Source: Gemmobacter denitrificans
GTDB lineage: Bacteria; Pseudomonadota; Alphaproteobacteria; Rhodobacterales; Rhodobacteraceae
DNA: 64,000 bases
Assembly: GCF_036964905.1 (NCBI RefSeq)
Contig: NZ_JBALHR010000009.1
Span: forward strand, 98,593-162,592
Reading direction: 5' to 3'
The notes below the pieces were generated by a model. It was not told the origin of the DNA, ran no database searches, and worked only from the letters and a program-made list of their open reading frames with translations. Shown one piece after another: positions 8,734 through 17,448 of this stretch. A program made the translations under genes and the position numbers. Position 1 is the first letter of the stretch, and each line of letters opens with the position of its first letter.

Positions 8734-9887
8734 GCGAAATAGTCCTTCAGAATGCGGGTGTAGATGGATTTGAGCTGATGGATCTGCGCCACCTCGACCC
8801 GTTCATCCACCTGATGCATGGTCTTGCCCACCAGCCCGAATTCGACCACCGGGCAGTGATCCTTCACAAAGCGTGCATCCGATGTGCCGCCCGAGGTGGA
8901 GTATTCCGGTGTCACCCCGGTTTCGGCCTGCACGGCGCGGGCAATCAGGGCCGAGAAATCCCCGGGCGGGGTCAGGAAGCTTTCGCCCGAAATCTGGATG
9001 CGCAGGTCGATGCGCACCCCGGTTTCGGCCTGCACCGCCGCGGCATGACCACGCAGCCATTCGGTCAGGCTGGCCCCGGAATGGGCATCGTTGAAGCGGA
9101 TGTTCACCGTGGCGCTGCCCTTGGCCGGGATCACGTTATTGGCCGGATTGCCGCAATCGATGGTGGTGATCGCCAGCGTGGAGGCATCGAAATGGTCGGT
9201 GCCCTGATCCAGCGGTTTTTCCTCCAGCCGTGCCAGCAGCTTGACCAGCGCGCTCATCGGGTTTCTGGCGCGATGCGGATAGGCGCTGTGGCCCTGCACG
9301 CCTTCAGCGGTGAACCAGCAGGTCATGCTGCCGCGCCGCCCGATCTTCATCATTTCACCCATCACATTGGGGCAGGTTGGTTCGCCCACCAGACAATGCG
9401 ACATGCGTTCGCCCTGCGCGGCCATCCAGTCCAGCAGCGCCACGGTGCCATGTTCGGCATCGCCCTCTTCATCGCCGGTGATGGCCAGGATCACCGCGCC
9501 ATCGGGCGGGGTCTGGCGCACGAAATCCACCGCAGCGGCGGCAAAGGCGGCAACGCCGGTCTTCATGTCGGTCGCGCCGCGGCCCCAAAGCACGCCATCC
9601 ACCACCTCGCCGCCAAAGGGATCGCGCGACCAGGCGGCGGCATCGCCCACGGGGACGACATCGGTATGGCCGTTGAAGCCGAAGGATTTGTTGGCCCCCC
9701 GTGCGCCCCAGCGGGCATACAGGTTGGCGATCCCGCCGCGATCCACCCGGGTGCAGGCAAAACCCGCGCCGCTGAGCAGCTGTTCCAGCACGCCAAGCGC
9801 GCCGCCTTCGGCCGGGGTGACCGACGGGCAGCGGATCAGCTCGGCGCTGAGGGCGACAGGGTCGATGGGCGTGGTTGCTGCGGTCAT
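8730..9887 (-). CDS. dapE: succinyl-diaminopimelate desuccinylase
   Basis: This 385-residue M20 metallopeptidase-family enzyme hydrolyses N-succinyl-LL-diaminopimelate to LL-DAP and succinate in lysine and peptidoglycan precursor synthesis. The family's zinc ligands and catalytic acids are in GFNGHTDVVPVGD and ITGDEEGDAEHGT. The C-terminal STSGGTSDARF and QVDERVEV stretches are typical of DapE. The start at 9887 (MTAATTPIDPVALSAELIRC) matches the family; a longer frame upstream lacks similarity. The GNAT gene follows with a 4-bp overlap. Confidence 0.95.
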   Translation of the reverse strand: MTAATTPIDPVALSAELIRCPSVTPAEGGALGVLEQLLSGAGFACTRVDRGGIANLYARWGARGANKSFGFNGHTDVVPVGDAAAWSRDPFGGEVVDGVLWGRGATDMKTGVAAFAAAAVDFVRQTPPDGAVILAITGDEEGDAEHGTVALLDWMAAQGERMSHCLVGEPTCPNVMGEMMKIGRRGSMTCWFTAEGVQGHSAYPHRARNPMSALVKLLARLEEKPLDQGTDHFDASTLAITTIDCGNPANNVIPAKGSATVNIRFNDAHSGASLTEWLRGHAAAVQAETGVRIDLRIQISGESFLTPPGDFSALIARAVQAETGVTPEYSTSGGTSDARFVKDHCPVVEFGLVGKTMHQVDERVEVAQIHQLKSIYTRILKDYFA

Positions 9888-10256
9888 GTCGGGCTCCGGT
9901 CCGGGATCTGCCCAAGGGATATGCAAGGCCCGGCGCAAGGGCAAGCATTTGCCGCCTGCTGCACTGCCGCGCCCGGCATGTCGGGCCGCGCTTGCGGTGG
10001 CCGCCTGACGTGCGGCTGTGGCCCGCAGGCCACCTGACGGCGCGCAAATGTTCGATTGTGGCAAAAAGAAGGATGACAAAGGGATTTCCTGCGGCATATC
10101 CTGTTCATGCGGTCAAAAAACAAAAATCGACCGCCGAGAACGAGCAGTAGACCCGCGACAGGACGGCACCGGCTGATACACAGCCGGGCATGGCACAGGG
10201 CAAAGGCCCCGTGACGCAGCATGGTGATCCGGCCTGTCCCCGAAAAGGGGCGAACC
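9888..10256. other. intergenic region between divergent dapE and the first Hint gene
   Basis: No convincing gene is seen in these roughly 370 bp. The half nearer dapE is G+C-rich, with GTGGCC/GGCCAC inverted copies around 10000-10030. The centre (about 10060-10150) is more A-rich and is the likely place for the divergent promoters. A short CCCC-GAAAA-GGGG hairpin (about 10239-10251) covers the AAGGGG that would serve as ribosome binding site for the ATG at 10257, so initiation could be modulated by that hairpin. Confidence 0.5.
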
Positions 10257-11840
10257 ATGGCGACAGGCGCCGAACTGAGCTATAACACCAACGCTTCGGC
10301 GTTGCAGATGGCCAATACCATCTTCGGAGACGGCGTGACCGTGACCGGGGCCAGCTATACAGGCCCTTCCACCTCGTCGGCGATCTATTCCAACGGCCAA
10401 TTGGCATCGGGTGTGACGCCGTCGAATACCGGTGTGATCCTGTCCACCGGACGGGCCACGGATTTCACCCAGAGCTTTGGCGATCCCAACCGGTCGGCGG
10501 GCACATCGACCGACACGTCGGGCATCAACGGCAACAGCCTGTTCAATGCGGTGGCCGGAGCCACCACCTATGACGCGGTCTGGATGGATGTCGATTTCAT
10601 CCCCACCGGCAATACGATGACGATGAAATTCGTCTTCGCTTCGGAAGAATACCCCGAATACATCAATTCGCAGTTCAACGATGTGATCGGCGTCTGGGTG
10701 AACGGGACGCAGGTGCCGGTGTCGATCGGCAATGGCAAGACCAGCGTCAACAACATCAACGGCAATACCCAGCCGAACCTGTTCCAGTCGAACACCAATG
10801 ACTCCTTCAACACCGAGATGGATGGCTTCACCCTGACCCTGTCGCTGGATATTCCGGTGAACAGCGGGATGGTGAATTCGATCCGTATCGGCATCGCCGA
10901 TGTTTCGGATGCGATGTATGACAGCAATCTGCTGATTGCCGCAGACAGTGTTCAAACGGCGCTGGTCGCGCGGGATGACAGCGTGACCATGGGCCTGAAT
11001 GGCACCCGCACGCTGGATGTTCTGGGCAACGATCAGGGCCCTGCCGGGGCCACGCTGACCATCACCCATGTGAATGGCATTCCGGTTGTGGCCGGACAGA
11101 CCATCACCCTGTCATCGGGCCAGCAGATCACGCTGAACGCAGACGGCACCTTTACCATTGTGGGCGACGGGCAGGCCGAGACTGCGTCCTTCACCTATAC
11201 GGTGGCCAATGGCAACGGCAATGGCGTGTCGGATGTCGGCATTGTCACCATCAATCAGGTGCCGTGCTTTGTTGCCGGAACCCGTATCCGCACGCCGTTG
11301 GGGGACCGGCTGGTCGAAGAGCTGCAGCCCGGCGATCTGGTGATGACGCTGGATGACGGGCCACAGCCGCTGCGTTGGGTTGGCCAGCGCCGTGTGGCGG
11401 CGCTTGGCAATCTTGCCCCGATCCGGATCAAGGCCGGCACATTTGGTGATCACGGCACATTGATGGTTTCGCCCCAGCACCGGATTCTGGTGCGCGACAA
11501 TCTGGCCGAACTGCTGTTTGGCGACGAGGAAGTGCTGGTCGCGGCGAAGGAACTGGTGAACGACCGGTCGATCCGGCAGATTTCGGGCGGTGAGGTGGAG
11601 TATGTCCATCTCTTGTTCGACCGGCATCAACTGCTCTGGTCCGAAGGGCTTTTGACCGAAAGCTATCTGCCGGGGCCGCAGACCACCGCAAGCCTGGAAC
11701 CCGAACTGGTGGCCGAAATCTGCGCGATTTTCCCCGAACTCGACCCGGCAACCGGCAAGGGTTACAGCCCGACGGCGCGGCGCAGCCTGCGCAGCTATGA
11801 AGCGATGATCCTGATGCGTGACGCCGCCCGGGCAGCCTGA
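10257..11840 (+). CDS. choice-of-anchor L / Hint-domain protein, copy A
   Basis: This 527-residue protein has three visible parts. Residues about 1-235 form a choice-of-anchor-L domain, recognised by FIPTGNTMTMKFVFASEEYPEY and FNDVIGVWVNG. Residues about 240-335 form a cadherin/VCBS-like linker domain with TLTITHVNG and ITLNADGTFT. A C-terminal Hint (hedgehog/intein) domain starts at PCFVAGT, with candidate nucleophile Cys337 and the SPQHRIL His motif. In alphaproteobacteria such Hint domains often sit at the C-terminus of large secreted proteins. There is no classical signal peptide. The start at 10257 matches the start of copy B. It heads a cluster of three Hint genes. Confidence 0.85.
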   Translation: MATGAELSYNTNASALQMANTIFGDGVTVTGASYTGPSTSSAIYSNGQLASGVTPSNTGVILSTGRATDFTQSFGDPNRSAGTSTDTSGINGNSLFNAVAGATTYDAVWMDVDFIPTGNTMTMKFVFASEEYPEYINSQFNDVIGVWVNGTQVPVSIGNGKTSVNNINGNTQPNLFQSNTNDSFNTEMDGFTLTLSLDIPVNSGMVNSIRIGIADVSDAMYDSNLLIAADSVQTALVARDDSVTMGLNGTRTLDVLGNDQGPAGATLTITHVNGIPVVAGQTITLSSGQQITLNADGTFTIVGDGQAETASFTYTVANGNGNGVSDVGIVTINQVPCFVAGTRIRTPLGDRLVEELQPGDLVMTLDDGPQPLRWVGQRRVAALGNLAPIRIKAGTFGDHGTLMVSPQHRILVRDNLAELLFGDEEVLVAAKELVNDRSIRQISGGEVEYVHLLFDRHQLLWSEGLLTESYLPGPQTTASLEPELVAEICAIFPELDPATGKGYSPTARRSLRSYEAMILMRDAARAA

Positions 11841-11851
11841 GGCGCGGGCCG

Positions 11852-12889
11852 ATGGCGGGATGGCTGGCACTTTCGGATCAAGGCGCGCCCCCTGCGGCGC
11901 AGCGCCCGGGCGAAACCCTGCGACGCGGCACGCTGGTCTTTGAAATCACCACACCGCTGCAACAGGCGGGCGTGCTGATCGACTGGGTCGCAGGCGCGGG
12001 CACCGGTCAACGGTCGCTGGCGCTGTTTCATGATCATGACAGCGGGTTGATCCTGTTGCAGCGGCAAGGGGCGCTGCTGATGCGCCATGTCCTGCCGGGA
12101 CCGCTGCCCGAGGTGCCGGGGCTGGCGCGTATCCTGTTCCATTGGGATCAGGATGCCAACAGTTGGGACATGCGCTACAGGCGCAGCGATCTCGATCTGG
12201 AGTTGCGTGCCGGTGGCACCGGGGTTCTCTCGCCGCGTCTGGGGGATCTGGTGGTCCTGTGCCAGAACGGAATGACCGGGGATCAGGCGCTGGCCGAACG
12301 GAGCGCGACGCGGCATCCGGCCCTGTTGTGGTTCGGGGTCACCGACGGGGCCGCACCCCCGCAAAGCGCGCCGTGGATCGGCCCGCGCACACAGATCCAG
12401 ACGCCGACCGGCTTTCGTCTGGCGGCCCAGCTTCGCCCAGGTGACATGGTTCTGACCGAAGACCGGGGGGCCTGCATGTTGCAATCGGTTCGGCGGCTGG
12501 ACCTGCCGGGTCGGGGGCGGCACGCGCCCGTCCTGTTGCGCGCGCCCTATTTCAGCCCGGCGCGTGACGTGTTGGTCAGTGCCGATCAGGCGCTGGTTCA
12601 GCGCGGGTCCGATGTGGAATACCTGTTCTTTGAAGATGCGGTCCTGGTGCAGGCGGGCTTTCTGACCGATGGCCGTGCCGCCTTGCTGGATACGCGGCGC
12701 GCAGTGATGGCCACGGTATCGCTGGATATCGGACGGCCGGGCCTGATTCTGGGCGAAGGGCTCAGCTTTCTGTCCGCCCAACATGGGCCGGGTGCAGAGA
12801 TGCCGCCGCCAATGCGTCAGTTGCACCGCTATGAGGCCGTTCCACTCATGGCTGTCCTTGGTCACGGTGCCGGTCGCAGCGCCGCCTGA
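11852..12889 (+). CDS. degenerate Hint-domain protein between two intact paralogues
   Basis: This 345-residue protein begins 11 bp after copy A. The N-terminal 170 residues are not recognised. The C-terminal half aligns with the Hint domains on either side without a gap over the first motif: PCFVAGTRIRTPLG becomes PWIGPRTQIQTPTG, so the nucleophilic Cys is Trp175. The SPQHRIL motif becomes SADQALV, so the catalytic His is Gln246. The fold is probably kept (RPGDMVL, VEYLFFEDAVLVQAGFLTDGRA) but autoprocessing should be dead. It may be a non-catalytic partner of its neighbours. The reading frame is open throughout, so it is not simply a decayed pseudogene. Confidence 0.75.
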   Translation: MAGWLALSDQGAPPAAQRPGETLRRGTLVFEITTPLQQAGVLIDWVAGAGTGQRSLALFHDHDSGLILLQRQGALLMRHVLPGPLPEVPGLARILFHWDQDANSWDMRYRRSDLDLELRAGGTGVLSPRLGDLVVLCQNGMTGDQALAERSATRHPALLWFGVTDGAAPPQSAPWIGPRTQIQTPTGFRLAAQLRPGDMVLTEDRGACMLQSVRRLDLPGRGRHAPVLLRAPYFSPARDVLVSADQALVQRGSDVEYLFFEDAVLVQAGFLTDGRAALLDTRRAVMATVSLDIGRPGLILGEGLSFLSAQHGPGAEMPPPMRQLHRYEAVPLMAVLGHGAGRSAA

Positions 12890-12966
12890 TCGGGTGTTAA
12901 CGGCCCCTCAATGTTCTGCCGCCAAATTGCCTGACGTAGGGGTAATTCCTGCGGGTGTGGAACGGC

Positions 12967-14532
12967 ATGGCAACGGCATCGGAACTGGCAATCAACACGC
13001 AGGCTGACGCCCTGCAGATGGCAAATGAAATGTTCGGTTCGGGCATTTCCGTGGTGAATGCCACCTATATCGGGGCACAGGGGGCATCTGGCATCTATTC
13101 CGGTGCGCAAACCACCATGCCGGGCGTTGCCCCCAGCGACAGTGGCGTGATCCTGTCCACCGGCAATGTGACCGACATAACCCAGTCTTTGGGCGATGCA
13201 AACATCTCGGCCGGAACCTCGACGATACATGGCACCGCCGGGGATGCCGGTCTGTCGCAGATGGCCGGGGCAGAAACCTTCGATGCGGCGGTGCTGACGG
13301 CGGATTTCATTCCGACCGGCAACATGATGACGATGCAGGTTGTCTTTTCGTCTGAAGAATATCTCGAATATGTCGGATCGGGGTTCAACGATGCGGTGGG
13401 CATCTGGGTCAACGGGGTGCGCGCCGAACTGATGGTCGGCAATGGTGATATCACCATCGACAACATAAATAATGTCAGCAATTCGAACCTTTATGTCGAT
13501 AACCCGGCCTCTGCGCAGCAGTTCAACACCGAGATGGACGGGTTCACCATCACGCTCACGCTGAAGGCACCGGTCAATCCGGGGGTGGTGAATACGATCA
13601 AGATCGGCATTGCCGATTCCGGTGACGCAACTTACGACAGCAATCTTTTCATCGCCGGCGACAGCGTTCAGGTGGCGCTGGTGGCTCAGGACGACATGAT
13701 CGAACTGGGCAAGAAGGGCAGTGTGACGGTCGATGTGCTGGACAATGATGTTTCCACCCTCGGATCAGCGCTGACCATCACCCATATCAATGGTCAGCCC
13801 GTGGTGGCAGGCAGCACCATCACCCTGCCAACCGGGGAAGAGATCACGCTGAATGCCGATGGCACGCTGACATTTGAATCCGACAGCGCGCCAAAGGAAA
13901 ACCTGCTCACCTATACGGTTGAAGACGAATACGGCAATACCGACGTCGGCTATATCACGGTTGAAACGCTGGTGCCCTGTTTCGTCGCCGGAACCCCGAT
14001 CCGCACCGCGCTTGGTGATCTGCCGGTCGAACAGATCCGGCCGGGGATGCAGGTGCTGACGCAGGATCACGGGTTGCAGACCGTGCGCTGGTCAGGGCAG
14101 CGGCGGGTGCCTGCGCAGGGCCGTCTGGCACCTGTGCGCATCGCGGCACATACCTTTGGCGATCATGGCACGATCAGCGTTTCGGCGCAGCACCGTATCC
14201 TTGTGGCCGGGGCGCGGGCCGAATTGCTGTTCGGGCAGGCCGAAGTGTTGGTGCCTGCCCATGCGCTATGCGATGGCCGCAAGATCCGGCGCAGGCCGGA
14301 TGGCGGCATGGTGACCTATGTGCATCTTCTGTTTGACCGGCACGAAATCATCTTTGCCGCTGGCCTGCCGACCGAGAGTTTCCATCCCGGCGCGACAGTC
14401 CTGTCGAAGATGGAGGCCGAAAGCCGCAGGGAAATCCTGATGCTGTTTCCCGAACTGGCAGATCTTGGCGCCCCGCCCATGGCACGGCCCGCATTGACGG
14501 CGCGGGAAGGCGTGCTGCTGCGGCCAAGCTAG
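12967..14532 (+). CDS. choice-of-anchor L / Hint-domain protein, copy B
   Basis: This 521-residue paralogue of the protein at 10257-11840 has the same three-part layout. A choice-of-anchor-L domain contains FIPTGNMMTMQVVFSSEEYLEY and FNDAVGIWVNG. A VCBS-like linker contains ALTITHINGQPVVAG and ITLNADGTLTF. The Hint domain has PCFVAGT (Cys338) and the SAQHRIL His motif. The two copies clearly arose by duplication but have drifted, for example in the linker. The start at 12967 is chosen by homology to copy A. The gene ends 4 bp past the stop of the oppositely oriented 14529-14873 gene, so the two are convergent and overlap slightly. Confidence 0.85.
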   Translation: MATASELAINTQADALQMANEMFGSGISVVNATYIGAQGASGIYSGAQTTMPGVAPSDSGVILSTGNVTDITQSLGDANISAGTSTIHGTAGDAGLSQMAGAETFDAAVLTADFIPTGNMMTMQVVFSSEEYLEYVGSGFNDAVGIWVNGVRAELMVGNGDITIDNINNVSNSNLYVDNPASAQQFNTEMDGFTITLTLKAPVNPGVVNTIKIGIADSGDATYDSNLFIAGDSVQVALVAQDDMIELGKKGSVTVDVLDNDVSTLGSALTITHINGQPVVAGSTITLPTGEEITLNADGTLTFESDSAPKENLLTYTVEDEYGNTDVGYITVETLVPCFVAGTPIRTALGDLPVEQIRPGMQVLTQDHGLQTVRWSGQRRVPAQGRLAPVRIAAHTFGDHGTISVSAQHRILVAGARAELLFGQAEVLVPAHALCDGRKIRRRPDGGMVTYVHLLFDRHEIIFAAGLPTESFHPGATVLSKMEAESRREILMLFPELADLGAPPMARPALTAREGVLLRPS

Positions 14533-14873
14533 TCGTAAAACGGGGTCATCTGCGCCACGATGACCGAATTTTCGTCCAGCGCCCGCTGCATCAGGGCGCG
14601 TTCTTCGGCATCGATCTCATCGCCTGCGGCCTCGCGTTCCTCCAGCGATCCGTAGCCGGACACATCCAGCGGGGCCAGGTCGGCCTGTTTCAGGATGGCA
14701 ACCGTTTCGCGTACCGCTTCGGCCTCGTCCACGCCGCTGGCATAGATCATCAGCGCGCCGCCGGTCGCCTTGTCGGGCAGACCGTCACCGGCCTTGCGGC
14801 CCACTTCGACCACCAGGGTGAACACCTGCTGCGGGCGTTTCGCCTTGGGGGCGTCATTCATGGCTTCGGTCAT
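14529..14873 (-). CDS. hypothetical protein downstream of lpxK
   Basis: I do not recognise this 114-residue acidic protein. It is soluble, with no signal peptide or membrane segment. The second half is rich in Glu and Asp (SLEEREAAGDEIDAEERALMQ). Its start overlaps the lpxK stop (ATGA at 14870-14873), so it belongs to the waaA-lpxK transcript. Its N-terminal part has an alternating beta-strand look (QVFTLVVEVGRKAGD, ALMIYASGVDEAEAVRETVAIL) that suggests a small alpha/beta fold. Conservation of this position in related genomes would support a real gene. Confidence 0.7.
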   Translation of the reverse strand: MTEAMNDAPKAKRPQQVFTLVVEVGRKAGDGLPDKATGGALMIYASGVDEAEAVRETVAILKQADLAPLDVSGYGSLEEREAAGDEIDAEERALMQRALDENSVIVAQMTPFYD

Positions 14874-15898
14874 TGCGTGCTTCCCCGGCTGTCCATGCTG
14901 CCAGCTATGCCGGAAGCGGCAGGCGGGTCAAGCTGCACGCCGATCCGCGCCAGCGCGGCTTCCAGCGGGTGCCATTCGGTCAGGCGCAGCCGCACCGGCA
15001 GGGTCAGCACCCTTGGGCGAAAGGCGGCGGGCAGGCGCACGGCATCCTTTTCGGTCGTCACCAATTGTGCCCCGCGGGCCATCGCCTCGGCCTCCAGCCG
15101 GGTCAGCAGGGCGGGCGACAGGGGCTGGTGATCCTCCAGCGGTTCGGCGCGCACCACCTCGGCCCCTTCGGCGCGCAGCGTGGCAAAGAACTTTTCGGGA
15201 TGGCCGATCCCCGCAAAGGCCAGCACCCTTTCGCCGTGCCAACCCATGCCCATGGGCAGCACCTCCAGCCGCCCCCGCAACCGGGGCAGGGGGCTGGCAA
15301 ACTGCGCATCGAATGCCGTTTGCGCCGCAGCATCACCAATGGTCAGCAGCAGGTCGGCCCGTGCAAGACCCACCGCCACGGGTTCGCGCAGCGGACCTGC
15401 GGGCAGGCACAGCCCATTGCCAAAGCCGCGCGCGGCATCCACCACGATGATCGACAGGTCTTTCACCACCGCCGGGTTCTGGAACCCGTCATCCAGCAGG
15501 ATGACCTTTGCCCCCGCCGCCTCGGCGGCACGAACGCCTGCCGCGCGATCCTTCGCCACCCAGACCGGGCAGAAGGCCGCCAGCAGCAGCGGCTCGTCCC
15601 CCACTTCATCGGCCAGGTGTTTCGGTTCTACCTGCAGCGGGCCAGCCAGCCGCCCGCCATGGCCCCGGCTGACGACATGGACACCCGACAGCCGTTCGAT
15701 CAGCGCCATTGCGGTGGGGGTCTTGCCGGTGCCCCCGGCATGCAGGTTGCCGACACAGATCACCGGGACCGAGGCGCGATAGCCGGGCCGGGTCAGACGC
15801 CGGGCGGTGGCCGCCGCATAGATTGCGCCCAAGGGCTGCAGCAGCCGGGCCAGAACCGTGGGTTTCGGGCGATCCCAGAAGGCTGGCGCGCGCATCAC
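14870..15898 (-). CDS. lpxK: tetraacyldisaccharide 4'-kinase
   Basis: This 342-residue kinase phosphorylates the 4' position of the lipid A disaccharide at the inner membrane. An N-terminal hydrophobic helix (PLGAIYAAATARRL) precedes the Walker A-like GNLHAGGTGKTPTAMAL motif, which is diagnostic for LpxK. DDGFQNPAVVKDLSIIVVDA is the other conserved block. Its start overlaps the waaA stop (ATGA at 15895-15898). The order DUF4170-waaA-lpxK groups lipid A and Kdo steps in one operon. Confidence 0.95.
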   Translation of the reverse strand: MMRAPAFWDRPKPTVLARLLQPLGAIYAAATARRLTRPGYRASVPVICVGNLHAGGTGKTPTAMALIERLSGVHVVSRGHGGRLAGPLQVEPKHLADEVGDEPLLLAAFCPVWVAKDRAAGVRAAEAAGAKVILLDDGFQNPAVVKDLSIIVVDAARGFGNGLCLPAGPLREPVAVGLARADLLLTIGDAAAQTAFDAQFASPLPRLRGRLEVLPMGMGWHGERVLAFAGIGHPEKFFATLRAEGAEVVRAEPLEDHQPLSPALLTRLEAEAMARGAQLVTTEKDAVRLPAAFRPRVLTLPVRLRLTEWHPLEAALARIGVQLDPPAASGIAGSMDSRGSTQ

Positions 15899-17073
15899 GC
15901 CTCTCCCAACAGGCGGCGCAGCAGGGCCAGGGCGCGCTCTGACGCCTCGGCCCCGTCAGAACAGACCCCCCATGCCGCCTGCGCCAGACGGGCCGCGCGG
16001 TCGGGCGACAGCAATTCCGCCAGCGCCTCGGCCAGATCGGCGGCAGAGCCGACCGACCGCGCCGCCCGTGCCGCGCCCAACCGGCCAAAGGCCAGCCCGA
16101 ACGGCCCCGGGCGCGGCCCATGGATCAGCGCCGATCCAAGCGCCGCCGGGGCCATCGGGTCGCACTGGCAGCCGGTGCCCGCCAGCGATCCGCCCAGAAA
16201 GGTCAGCGGCGCGAGGCGATACCACAGGCCCAGTTCTGCCGCATCGGCGATCAGCACTTCGGTTTCCGGTTCGGGTTCCTCATCGCGGTTGCGCAGGGCC
16301 ACCTGCCAGCCTTCGGCGCGCTCCAGCCGTTCGGCCAGAACCGGCGCGCGATCAGGGTTTTGCGGCACCACGATCAACAGCAACCGATGGGCCAGCCGCA
16401 GGGCGGAGCGATGGGCTTCGATCACGGCGGGTTCTTCGGCCTCGGGCAGGCCGTTTGCCAGCCAGACCGGACGCGCGACAAGCTGCCGGGCCAGCGCCGC
16501 GCGCTCGGCCTCGGTGCAGGGCAGGATGGCGCTTGGTTCTTCCAGCCGCCCGGTTACGGCGATGCGATGCGCACCTGCCTTGCGCATGGCCCGGCCCGCG
16601 CCATCATCGACCACAAGGATTTCGGCCAGATGCGACAGGGCCGATTTCATCAGCCCGGGATACCAGCCTTCGCGCCCCGGGGGCAGCACCGGCGCGCGGG
16701 CATCCACCATCGCCATGGGAATGCGACGCTCGGCCGCCTCAAGGATCATCGCCGGGCGCAGTTCGCCACCGGAAAACAGGATCGCCTCGGGCCGCCAATG
16801 ATCCAGAAAGCCCCGCAATTCGGCGCTGCCCTCCCCCGGAACGGGTTGCCACAGGGCGCCTTCGGGCAGGGGGCCGGGTTCGGGCGCGGTGATCAGCACC
16901 GGATGGCCGTCTTCTTCAAGGATATGGCGGGCCAGTTCCCACAGGCCGCGCCCCTGATCCATGCCCGGCGCATGCAGCCAGACCAGCCGACCCTTTGGCC
17001 GGTCAGGCCGGGCCAGAACCTCCGGCCCGGTGCGCCGGCCCGCAAGCTGGTAAAGGGTCAGGCCGATTGCCAT
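15895..17073 (-). CDS. waaA: 3-deoxy-D-manno-octulosonic acid (Kdo) transferase
   Basis: This 392-residue GT30 glycosyltransferase adds Kdo to lipid IVA. It is shorter at the N-terminus than E. coli WaaA, with the first strand at LVWLHAPGMDQGRGLWELA. It retains motifs such as PVWLANGLPEAEEPAVIEAHR (usually W-x-A-x-S-T-H-x-x-E), ILIVVPQNPDRAPVLAERLE and the donor-site block APLTFLGGSLAGTGCQCDPMAPAALG. The family's usual ASTHxGE is altered here to ANGLPEAEE, so this may be a divergent subgroup. It overlaps lpxK by 4 bp. Confidence 0.85.
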   Translation of the reverse strand: MAIGLTLYQLAGRRTGPEVLARPDRPKGRLVWLHAPGMDQGRGLWELARHILEEDGHPVLITAPEPGPLPEGALWQPVPGEGSAELRGFLDHWRPEAILFSGGELRPAMILEAAERRIPMAMVDARAPVLPPGREGWYPGLMKSALSHLAEILVVDDGAGRAMRKAGAHRIAVTGRLEEPSAILPCTEAERAALARQLVARPVWLANGLPEAEEPAVIEAHRSALRLAHRLLLIVVPQNPDRAPVLAERLERAEGWQVALRNRDEEPEPETEVLIADAAELGLWYRLAPLTFLGGSLAGTGCQCDPMAPAALGSALIHGPRPGPFGLAFGRLGAARAARSVGSAADLAEALAELLSPDRAARLAQAAWGVCSDGAEASERALALLRRLLGEA

Positions 17074-17088
17074 GGGCCGCTGCCAGGG

Positions 17089-17334
17089 TCAGAGCCCCAG
17101 TTCCTCGGTCGCCGAGCCGGGCTGTGCCTCGTCGCGCAGGCGATGAATATGGGCGATGAAATAGCGCATATGCGCATCATCGACCGTGCGCTGCGCTTCT
17201 GCCTTCCAGGCCGAAAAGGCGCTGGCATAATCGGGGAACATGCCGACGATATGGATGTTCTTCACATCCTTGAACACGTTCTTGCCGGGGCTGACCAATT
17301 CGCCCCCAAAAACCAGATGCAGGCGCTGAGCCAT
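17089..17334 (-). CDS. DUF4170 domain-containing protein
   Basis: This 81-residue protein (MAQRLHLVFGGELVSPGKNVFKDVKNIHIVGMFPDYASAFSAW...) matches DUF4170, a small family that precedes waaA in many alphaproteobacteria. Its function is unknown. It lies 15 bp upstream of waaA on the minus strand and probably starts the waaA-lpxK operon. Confidence 0.88.
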   Translation of the reverse strand: MAQRLHLVFGGELVSPGKNVFKDVKNIHIVGMFPDYASAFSAWKAEAQRTVDDAHMRYFIAHIHRLRDEAQPGSATEELGL

Positions 17335-17383
17335 GGAATGTCACTCCGTTTTCCTGTTGCCGCGACCCTAGCGGATGACAGGG

Positions 17384-17420
17384 AAAAGTAAAAGGCGCGT
17401 GGCGGACATGGCCACGCGCC
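17384..17420 (-). terminator. rho-independent terminator after the CaiB/BaiF gene
   Basis: A perfect 10-bp stem, GGCGCGTGGC (17394-17403) and GCCACGCGCC (17411-17420), has a 7-nt loop. On the minus strand it is followed by TTTTACTTTT, a good U-rich tail. It lies 28 bp past the stop of the 17449-18579 gene, so it ends the dsbA-like/CoA-transferase transcript. Confidence 0.85.
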
Positions 17421-17448
17421 CCCGGAAACTGCTGCGAATTGCAGCGGT

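Noticed and set aside
14873..16801. Long plus-strand frame opposite lpxK and waaA
   Set aside because: Antisense shadow of two conserved lipid A genes with ATGA coupling; low-complexity Gln/Gly/Arg-rich translation.
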